From: Oscarella lobularis
Lineage: Eukaryota; Porifera; Homoscleromorpha; Homosclerophorida; Oscarellidae
NCBI RefSeq assembly: GCF_947507565.1
Contig: NC_089180.1
Span: 3,162,001-3,226,000 of the forward strand
DNA: 64,000 bases
Direction: 5' to 3'
How positions within the stretch are numbered: the first letter of the stretch is position 1; every line of letters begins with the position of its first letter. The position numbers and the translations under genes were made by a program. Shown in pieces: positions 20,150 through 29,199 of this stretch. The notes under the pieces were generated by a model. It was not told the DNA's origin. It searched no databases and saw only the letters and a list, made by a program, of their open reading frames with translations.

Positions 20150-20685
20150 ACCCCATCGTTTACGAAGGATACGAACGAACGAATTTAAAAAGGCGCTATT
20201 TGCGCTATTTTTCGCCGTAGTGTCACAATTACGTCATGAAGTAAGGCTTTGCTTTAGAAACCAAAGACCCATACGAAGCAAAAAAAGAACAGGAGCTTCA
20301 CAAAAACGGAAACGCCCCCACGAACACGTTGAGTTTTCACAGGAATCCCTTCGCTCGCGCGGAGGAAAAACACCGCCTCGCGATAGCCGTTATCTTTTTC
20401 GTTCTCGTTTAGCGCTCCGAAATCCACCGGTCAATATCCCTTACTTTTCGAAGAGCAGAAAAATGAATATTTCCGTTTGATAACATTCGTGCGGCTTTCT
20501 TTGCTATGTTAAAAGGCAAAGGCTTTAATTAAAGTCGTTGCTCTCGTCAACCAGTACAACTTAGGCAACACGATCATCTACATGTTACTTCTAAGGCGTG
20601 AAAAAGTCACGTGGGAGCCCCTTCTTTTGACAATCAGATGTCGCATTCTAAGTTAAGACTGAAGAATTGGTATGTCCTGACAGAA
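20150..20685. other. No feature recognised
   Basis: A 122-codon plus ORF at 20112-20480 is basic and lacks motifs; treated as chance. Confidence 0.45.
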
Positions 20686-20689
20686 TCTT

Positions 20690-20945
20690 CCAAAACAGCA
20701 AAAGTAGTCTATCACGAAGTCCTTTAGCCCCACCTTCCCTCTTTTCTAACCCCAACCCTATCCTGCCAGAATTTTGATGGACCCCATTGTGTCGAATCTT
20801 CACCGTTGCATTGAATCTCCCAAAACAGCAAAAGTGGTCTATCACGAAGTCCTTTAGCCCCAGCTTCCCTCTTTTCTAACCCCAACCTTATCCTGCCAGA
20901 ATTTTGATGGACCCCATTGTGTCGAATCTTCACCGTTGCATTGAT
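20690..20945. repeat. Two tandem copies of a 130-bp unit
   Basis: caaaacagcaaaagt at 20691 recurs at 20821. The units share tatcacgaagtcctttagcc, a pyrimidine stretch and gaccccattgtgtcgaatct, with only a few differences. No coding role seen. Confidence 0.88.
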
Positions 20946-20949
20946 TTGT

Positions 20950-21865
<916 letters not shown>

Positions 21866-21877
21866 CCCGGATGCGGC

Positions 21878-24800
21878 ATGGCTTCTAATCTTCCTGGAAA
21901 TTCGCGTACAATTGGGCCAGCAACGTGCCCAATCAACGGTTGTACGTTTGCAGCTGAGTTTTCGATTGTTCTGCAGCATATTCGTCGCTCACATTCGCCT
22001 CTCGATGTTCCGTCGAATTTTGTCGTCTCAAACGGGCTTTCACAATGCCCTACGTGCAAGAACTACTTCAAGAAGATACAATCCCATGTTGCGAGGTGCT
22101 CAAAGCCGAGAAATGCCTCTGCGCTAGAGGCTGAGGGCTTGAATGTGGTTTCCGGCACGGTTCCCTCAGAAGGAGCCCCATCACAATCACAGTACACATT
22201 GCGGGGCTCAAATCACCGCTCGAATGGCACATTGCCGCCTTCGATAGAGGTCCCTGCTCAATCGTCTGCTCAATCGTCTAATGGCACGTCATTGCCGCCA
22301 TCAAGTTGTGCTTCGACTGTGGTTCCATCTCAGTTGTCTGCACCACCGCCGATAGTCGCAAGCTACGAAGAAGGTTTTCAATTTCTTGCCCAGTTGGACT
22401 TCGCCGATCTTGCTTCAACCTTTTCACCGACGACCGAGCACGTCCCTTTGTACCTGCATCCTCTTTTTGGTGACTGTTGCCGCCTGGTTTTTGACGAAAT
22501 AACATCAAACCCGGGGAACATCGATGCGTGGAAGCTTTTCTACCTGTTGCCGAGGCTAATTCTTCAACCGGTTGGGCGGAAATCGTCAACCGAATCTGAT
22601 GAAGCGACCGATCGCAAAACGAGAATGTCTCTCTTTCTTGAACGAAAATGGGGGACGCTTTACTTGTCATCACAATCCGCGATTCCGGAGAATGCCTCGT
22701 CCCGGAGTACCGACGACGAACAGGAAACGGATGAAGTGCTTCTCTCATCTTCGCTGGCTCGGAGCATAGAAAAGAAAGTTCGTCACGGTGAAATTTCACG
22801 CGCCGGTCATCTTCTGACCAGTTCTGGTTTAGCGGCTCCCAACGAAGAAACGTTTCGCAAGTTACAATCAAAACATCCGTCCGCAGAGCCTCCAGACATT
22901 AACAACGTTTCGACTGCTCCCGTGCAAGCGTCACTACAGACAATTCGACAAGTCTTGCGTGAAAGTGCCCGCGGTTCCGGACCAGGGTGCGACGGTTGGC
23001 GCTTCGAACACTTCAAGCTCCTTCTCGAAGATCTTGAATTGTTGTCGGCATTTACAGAAGTGTGCAACTTCGCTTTGCGGGGCGATATTCCACCGACGGC
23101 AGCAACTGCGTTTGCCGGAGCTCGTCTTATTGCACTGGAGAAAGGCAACAACGATGTACGACCGATAGCGGTTGGAAATGTCTTCCGCCGGATTGTTGCA
23201 AAAGCAGCTTGCAACGTGCTTCGTTCCGCTTTTGAGGATTTTTTCTCTCCGTTTCAGTTTGGCGTTGCAACCCCGGGAGGATCGGAGCAGCTTGTGCACC
23301 TTCTCCAAACTGTGGCAAGCCAGAAGCCAGATTGGGTTGTCATGAAAACCGACGCAAAGAACGCCTTTAATTCTGTGTCCCGACAGCGCTTTCTCGACTT
23401 AGTTGGCGAATTGTTTCCGTCATTGTACCCGTTCGTGGCACTCTGCTACGCTTCGCCGCCACTGTTAGTGACAACGATCAACAGAGAAAATGGCGAAATG
23501 AGTTACCACTGCATCGAGTCGCAGGAAGGGGTGCAGCAGGGGGATCCGTTAGGTCCTTTTCTGTTTTCACTCACCTTGCAGTCTTGTCTTGTGAACGCTC
23601 ATGCCGGAATGAGATCGGGATTGGTTGCTAGTTACCTTGATGACGCTGTGATCACGGGCCCGGTTCAGGATGTTACAACGGCGTTTGACACTCTAACGGA
23701 TCAAATGGAAGGCATTGGGCTAGTCATGAGGCGGGATAAGTGCGAGGCCTTTTCTGCTGACCCAACGTTAACGTGGCCGGTGTCAAATGTCCCCTTTTCG
23801 TCATCTGGCATTGTCATTCTCGGTTGTCCTGTTGGCATAGACAGTTTTGTCAAGTCAACGTGCCAGGAGATTGTCGCAAAGGAGAAGGAATTTCTCACTC
23901 GTCTGAAGCAGCTCAAGAATATGCAATCAGCGTCGCTGCTACTCCGCTACTGCGGCATCGGCAGAATTTCTCACCTTCTGCGTTCAATAGCGCCGTCGCT
24001 TCTACACTCTGCTGCTCGTTTTCACGACGAAAACATTTCTGCTTGCCTTCAGTCCTTGATTGGATGCGAATTAAGAGAAAATCAAGTTCTGCAGGCTCAG
24101 CTCCGTCTATCGCAGGGAGGCCTTGGTCTTTCATCGGCACAGGTGACTTCTCATTGTGCTTATCTCGCTTCTTGGGCGTCAACGTTTGATCAGCTGCCGT
24201 CCCGTCTACTACAATTTCGTTCGGACTCGCTTGGGCTGAGCTTCGAGCCCACTCCGGCATTCATGAGTGGTGAGGTCAATTCTGTGCACGAATTCCTTTG
24301 CAACAATTGTCCGGAAGTTGCGAAGTTGTATCCGACATGGGAATCAGTTCTACTAAAACCAGCCAAGTTGCAGAAAAAGCTATCTCACTTGCTGTCAAGG
24401 GAAGATTACGGCAACTTACTGGCAGCAGTTGACCAGAGATCGAAAGCACGCATCCTCAGCGCTAGCAGTTCGGAAGCTGGCGTTTGGCTCGACACCATAC
24501 CAGCTGAGAGGCAACTGTCATTCACAAATGCGGAGTTCCAGACTGCCGTGGCCCTGCGACTGGGTGTGCCTATTCCTCTGCTCCGTGAAGTTCGCCAGTG
24601 CACTTGTGGTGCACAGCCGGATGCGGAAGGATACCACTTGCTAACGTGCCGGCAGGGCGGGGGGGCAACCCGTCGCCACGACGCAATCACATATGCTTGG
24701 GTGTCAATGCTCCGTTCGGTGGGATATCGCTGCGCGGTTGAGCCGGTGGAGCAGTTTGAAGATAAGACGCGCCCTGACATCAGCGTTTACAATTTTCGTG

Positions 24801-25003
24801 ACGGAAAAAAGTTGTTGCTGGATGTCTCTGTCGCTCATCCTCTTCGCTCGTCCTACGTGGCCCAGTCAGCAACCACAGCTGGAAGCAGTGCAGCAAAGCG
24901 CGACACGGAAAAGAGGCAGAAGTACGGCCTCATTGCAGAGAATCTTGGCTACTTGTTCGAGCCACTTGCGTTTGAAGTTTACGGAAGGCGTATAAAATAT
25001 TGA
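21878..25003 (+). CDS. R2-like non-LTR retrotransposon protein, long intact ORF
   Basis: From the ATG at 21878 the ORF runs 1,041 codons; further upstream it only reads the microsatellite. Domains: C2H2 finger (residues 17-39, CPINGC...HIRRSH), CCHC finger (57-74, CPTC...HVARC), RT with DVRPIAVGN, DWVVMKTDAKNAFNSVSRQ, GVQQGDPLGPFLFS and YLDD at 586-589, zinc motif CTCGAQPDAEGYHLLTC, and restriction-like endonuclease RPDISVYNF...LLLDVSV (PD at 966-967, Asp at 982). It performs target-primed reverse transcription at a nicked site. The last codons after YGR come from flanking DUF7869-like sequence, so the natural C-terminus is lost. Confidence 0.85.
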   Translation: MASNLPGNSRTIGPATCPINGCTFAAEFSIVLQHIRRSHSPLDVPSNFVVSNGLSQCPTCKNYFKKIQSHVARCSKPRNASALEAEGLNVVSGTVPSEGAPSQSQYTLRGSNHRSNGTLPPSIEVPAQSSAQSSNGTSLPPSSCASTVVPSQLSAPPPIVASYEEGFQFLAQLDFADLASTFSPTTEHVPLYLHPLFGDCCRLVFDEITSNPGNIDAWKLFYLLPRLILQPVGRKSSTESDEATDRKTRMSLFLERKWGTLYLSSQSAIPENASSRSTDDEQETDEVLLSSSLARSIEKKVRHGEISRAGHLLTSSGLAAPNEETFRKLQSKHPSAEPPDINNVSTAPVQASLQTIRQVLRESARGSGPGCDGWRFEHFKLLLEDLELLSAFTEVCNFALRGDIPPTAATAFAGARLIALEKGNNDVRPIAVGNVFRRIVAKAACNVLRSAFEDFFSPFQFGVATPGGSEQLVHLLQTVASQKPDWVVMKTDAKNAFNSVSRQRFLDLVGELFPSLYPFVALCYASPPLLVTTINRENGEMSYHCIESQEGVQQGDPLGPFLFSLTLQSCLVNAHAGMRSGLVASYLDDAVITGPVQDVTTAFDTLTDQMEGIGLVMRRDKCEAFSADPTLTWPVSNVPFSSSGIVILGCPVGIDSFVKSTCQEIVAKEKEFLTRLKQLKNMQSASLLLRYCGIGRISHLLRSIAPSLLHSAARFHDENISACLQSLIGCELRENQVLQAQLRLSQGGLGLSSAQVTSHCAYLASWASTFDQLPSRLLQFRSDSLGLSFEPTPAFMSGEVNSVHEFLCNNCPEVAKLYPTWESVLLKPAKLQKKLSHLLSREDYGNLLAAVDQRSKARILSASSSEAGVWLDTIPAERQLSFTNAEFQTAVALRLGVPIPLLREVRQCTCGAQPDAEGYHLLTCRQGGGATRRHDAITYAWVSMLRSVGYRCAVEPVEQFEDKTRPDISVYNFRDGKKLLLDVSVAHPLRSSYVAQSATTAGSSAAKRDTEKRQKYGLIAENLGYLFEPLAFEVYGRRIKY

Positions 25004-27300
25004 TCCTTTTTTACTTTTTGAAATGTGGCCAAAATCTCTGTCATTTGGTAGATATGTATGCCCCCGGACAAAAAATTTGTGGTCAATTCTTGAAAAAGTC
25101 TCTTCGTTTATCAATGTATTGAAAAGGCTCATCATAACGAAATTTTTGTTTTGGCCGAAACAGCTATCGGAGTAACATATTAGGTGTCGAGCGTCTTCAA
25201 CCCGCGCAGAAACGTGGTTGGACAAACAAGATGCTATTTCGTCAGGACCTCTACCTGCTGTAGATTCATCCCATGCGTAAAGATAAGCAGAGTCATCGCT
25301 CGTATGGTGAATGCCCAGTACGAGTACGTAGAGCTGCCGAAGATAGTACATTCCTGAATGAGTCATTGACGGAACAGGCGAATTCTGCATCATGTCAAAC
25401 GTTAGGACTAACGCTTCTGACTCTGGTTTTCTTTATGGTATATCTCTCAACTACACAGTACATATTCTAATAAACACACAGACAGGGTCACTAGGGGGTT
25501 TAGAGGGAATGGTGTGTGGTGAAGCACCTTACATCTACAGGGGAGGGGGAGGGGAGAACAGGGGAATGATGGGTGGGGATAATTAGTTCTACTTTATTAA
25601 GAATTATTCGTGAGTTTGCTCTTTGTAGGCAGACCGCTAGACGCTTGCTCCAGTAGTTGATGAATTTGTTGCGATCATTCATAAAGTCGATCGACGGGCG
25701 CCTCGCTATCTGGTGGAAGAGGCTAGCCGCCGTGGGACTCCACCGGCCAAAAACTTCGACGACGACGGGCTTGAAAAGATATCCCAACGACGTGGCGACT
25801 TGCAGGTACTTTTCGTCCTTTGTCTTATCTCTGTGCGCCGCCGCGTATCCATTCTCATGAGCGCTGCTCGTGACGACTGCTTCGCTAAGCGGGTGGATTA
25901 CACTGATGTCAAGCAGAAGCTTCTTGCCGTTCTCGAAATTATATATTCCGATGTCCGGGCGTTTCTTGTCTTGGAACTCTCTTTCCTGTTCCAGCTCAAC
26001 TCGGTAGTTAACCGACCTGAGCATCTGCTGCCACGTATGCTGCCAGCTATCGTGGCGCCGTATAGGACCGCCATCTTTCGGGCACGTCAGGAGGTGGTAT
26101 CCATCTGCAACTGACTCTGCTCCGCAGTTGCACCGTTTTCTAGAGTTGTCGGTATCCTTCTTTAGACTAAGGTATCCCTCACCAGCTAATTTTTGATGCT
26201 CTGCAAGTTGAGCTATAAAGATATCCTTTTTCTCATTTGAGATTTCAGGGTTAGCAGCTGCATTTTTCAAATAGTCGCATTTTTCGCAAGTGTCTGATCT
26301 TGGAAATCCAAAGGAAAGATTAAACTGCTTATTAAAAATCTTCCTATACCTCCATTCTGAAGCCAGCGGTGTTTCTTGAGTGCTTCGTAGAGTTCGACGC
26401 CTTGCAGGTTGATATTTCTCGACGTAAAGCCTGTACACTTCAGCGATGCTCAAATTCTAAGGAAGGTTTTCACGATGCAGATTCTCTGATATAGAGTAGT
26501 GGCTTCGCTGACGAGGAAAACTTTCAATATGCTGCTTTACTTTTTCTATCACGTCGGCAGGAATGGCATTTGGACGAGCAGTGTATTTTCCTCTTTTGTC
26601 AACCGGGACGATTTCTCCAGATGTGATCTTGTTTTGAAGTACTCGAACTCTTTTCGGATTGATCCCGTGAACTGCACAGAAAGGTTTTCGGCAAACTTGA
26701 ATAGACGTTCCGTTCTGCAAACGCAGGTGGTATTCGAAAGAATGTTGTCTTCGAGAACTTTCACGCACTCGCGTTCGGACAACTGGCTTTACGTTGATCT
26801 GACCTGCTAGGTAAATATTTTGCAGATCGTAGCTTTTTGAATTATAGAAAGCCTTAAAAATTCGCTCCGCTTCTTCAGACGATACATTTCGATGGCAACC
26901 GTAGCTGCAGCGGCACGTTATAGCTCTCATCGTCGTTTTCTACCCTCGTACTTGCAATGGACGTCACGGAAGGAAGCCAGAGAAAGGGAAGAAAGCGTTT
27001 GCGGCAGCCTGACAAGTGGACTAGAAACAAAAACAAGAAGCTGAAAGTTTCCGGTAAAGAATACGTCGATTCTAAAGGGACGAAGCGTTTGCGGCAGCCT
27101 GACAAGTGGACTAGAAACAAAAACAAGAAGCTGAAAGTTTCCGGTAAAGAATACGTCGATTCTAAAGGGACGATTCTCCCTTTAGAATCGACGTATTCTT
27201 TACCGGAAACTTTCAGCTTCTTGTTTTTGTTTCTAGTCCACTTGTCAGGCTGCCGCAAACGCTTTCTTCCCTTTCTCTGGCTTCCTTCCGTGACGTCCAT
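24989..27300 (-). pseudogene. DUF7869-like gene, interrupted
   Basis: Minus-strand segments follow the order of a conserved invertebrate family I know as DUF7869-like: a basic N-terminus (RLRQPDKWTRNKNKKLK), CRCSYGCHRNVSSEEAERIF, FCAVHGINPKRVRVLQ, DKRGKYTARPNAIP, then FNLSFGFPRSDTCEKCDYLK, LTFDMMQNSPVPSMTH, CYSDSCFGQNKN and GHTYLPNDRDFGHISKSKKG. Function is unknown; the D...N spacing suggests a nuclease-like fold, which is an inference. Defects: an in-frame TAG at 26457, a 702-bp R2-like insertion, an N-terminal palindrome and loss of the C-terminus at about 24988 where the R2-like ORF abuts. Confidence 0.62.
25433..26134 (-). mobile_element. 5'-truncated R2-like insertion (702 bp)
   Basis: The minus strand encodes CNCGAESVADGYHLLTC, then KKRPDIGIYNFENGKKLLLD and VVVEVFGRWSPTA, i.e. 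zinc motif plus restriction-like endonuclease of an R2-like protein, then a 3' UTR without poly(A). The 7-bp sequence GTTTTCT flanks it at 25426-25432 and 26135-26141. Removing the insert and one copy rejoins the DUF7869-like frame exactly. The encoded stretch is related to, but clearly diverged from, the ORF at 21878-25003. Confidence 0.85.
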
Positions 27301-27314
27301 TGCAAGTACGAGGG
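26943..27314. repeat. Near-perfect palindrome with a 90-bp tandem duplication in one arm
   Basis: The right arm 27177-27314 is the reverse complement of 27082-27170 plus 26943-26991, around a 6-bp loop (cgattc). The left arm additionally holds a tandem repeat of about 90 bp (gaagcgtttgcggcagcc...tctaaagggacg). No mismatches are evident by eye. The arms contain the start of the DUF7869-like ORF on both strands. Confidence 0.9.
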
Positions 27315-27319
27315 TGAAT

Positions 27320-27983
27320 TAAAGTGCGTTAAGAGTCACGTGGTCTTTCAGAACAAAACCTGCTATATCTCCGTTAATCCTTCAGGGATATGCACGAAAT
27401 TTTAACTCATAAACCTCCGACGCCTAAACTTTACTTTCCGGCAGTTAACTCAATTTTGTACAATTTGGCGCTTAGGCCCTTCTTGCACTCAGCCCTTCAA
27501 TTAAGCGTTAAAGATTCTGATAACAAAGTGGAAAAATGCGCAATAATTTCTTGCAGCCTGGCCATCCCCATACCTTAGCACTACACAGCTTTCATCAGGC
27601 ATAGAATGAGGGCTCGGCCGAGGATATCCCAGCAGGAAAGAGCTGGAAGAAAGCGGCATATTTTGTCAGACGGTTTACTGGGCTGTCGTCTTTCAGGATT
27701 CTCGAGGTGTTGTTGACTGCCTCTTATGCTGCTTAAAGTGGAATTTACATCTGCCTAAGTACTCTAAACCTTATCAGAGCCAAAGCATTTCGAAGAACGC
27801 GTCTATAAATTTTCATTGGCTAATGCCTAGTGTTACCTTACTTACGGCGAGCATGCTCAGTGAAAGTTAGTCCTGCTGGCCTCCACAAACATTAAAAATG
27901 GACTTTTACGTTCTTGTAAGGGATCAACGACATGCAGAAGCTTGAAACGTTGTGTTATCCTTCAGTTACTTTACTCAAAACTG
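27320..27983. other. No feature recognised
   Basis: Flank of the P-like element; no motif or repeat seen. Confidence 0.5.
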
Positions 27984-28070
27984 TGTGCCATCATAGATAG
28001 AAAATAGAGAGAGATAGGCAACTCACGTGATCACGTGACTGAGTTTGGTACTAGGTGTGTCTCCGTTACG

Positions 28071-29045
28071 ATGGAGGCCTTCAAACACGGTGTTGAGTCG
28101 TTTATTGCTGAAGATGTGTGCACTGGGTATTCTCCGCGTTTCGAGACGGCTTTTGAAATGGCGAAAACGCTCCTCCATCAGCTGGACAGGCCCGTCTGCG
28201 CGTCGCCCGTGAATACCATCGTATCGACGATAGCAGACTGTGTGAAATGCAGTGTCGGCGGCGCGACGGGTTCTATCCAAAGGGAAAAGGCCTCAATCGC
28301 CTTTCAGGAGGCATGCGCAACGGCTCTACTGCTCTACAGGGAGTGTTTGCTAGCATCAATCGACAGCTCCACGTCCGACAGCCTTCTACAGCAGTCCATC
28401 AACGATAGCATTTATAAGGCGGACATTTTGAAGCAATTCGGATGTGAGGGCGTTGACGGTGTTGGTGTCGCGCGGCAGGAACCTTCGGAAATCCAAATAT
28501 CCGGTGATGAATTGAATGCCCTGATGTACATGTGCGGGTTCATTCTTTACAATCTTCTTCGTAAATTTGGGCCGTCCCGAAAGAAAGACAGGAAGGATTT
28601 TTGCGTGATGTTGGAGCAGCTTCGGCAGGAAAATTACTCTGAGAATGCCGCTGGCGATGACGTTGGTGATAGCATTGATTCAGCTGCATGGATTCGGCGG
28701 GCGAATCGGGGTAGCCTTTTCATGGTCAGCGATGAGGCTTTCGATTTCTTTGTGGCTGTGGAGCGACGACTACGGGGTCTTGTGACTCTGATGACGCAAG
28801 GAATCATTCAAGGCGTCCAGGAGCAGATCACCGAGGCGCATGACGTACTCCTCTTCTGGCAGGGGCTTACCCCCGACGCAGATTGCCAGGTGCAGGAGCA
28901 ACTTTTGCATGAAATCATTTCCCTTTTCATTCGTATTCGCGGATTTTCGATAGCTGCGAGTTGGTTGGAACAGTATAAACGGGAAAAGGGTGTTAGAGTT
29001 GCTAAGAGCAGGAGCCTCAGAAAGTCATTGCATACTGAGAAATAA
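28071..29045 (+). CDS. Second gene of the P-like transposon, 324 aa, function unknown
   Basis: Start chosen at the ATG at 28071; the same frame is open upstream but without ATG. The single-exon protein is rich in predicted helices. Recognisable blocks are SGDELNALMYMCGFILYNLL (loosely like the YxxGYxxxKL segment seen in transposase C-termini), RANRGSLFMVSDEAFDFFVA and RIRGFSIAASWLEQYKREKG, then SLRKSL at the end. No catalytic motif is evident. AATAAA overlaps the stop. Its position inside the TIRs, convergent with the transposase, suggests a role in the element's life cycle (assembly, regulation or target choice), which is inference. Confidence 0.65.
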   Translation: MEAFKHGVESFIAEDVCTGYSPRFETAFEMAKTLLHQLDRPVCASPVNTIVSTIADCVKCSVGGATGSIQREKASIAFQEACATALLLYRECLLASIDSSTSDSLLQQSINDSIYKADILKQFGCEGVDGVGVARQEPSEIQISGDELNALMYMCGFILYNLLRKFGPSRKKDRKDFCVMLEQLRQENYSENAAGDDVGDSIDSAAWIRRANRGSLFMVSDEAFDFFVAVERRLRGLVTLMTQGIIQGVQEQITEAHDVLLFWQGLTPDADCQVQEQLLHEIISLFIRIRGFSIAASWLEQYKREKGVRVAKSRSLRKSLHTEK

Positions 29046-29199
29046 AGAATGATACGCGCTTTAGGAAGTGCTATTAGCAGGGCCAAGTCAACCGTACGGC
29101 TACGGTTGCACAGGGCCCAGTATCCGCTGACCACCACGTGGAGGTTGCACTTCGGGATCACCACCCCTTTCCCCGTCCAACCCTTCATTCCGACTTTTT

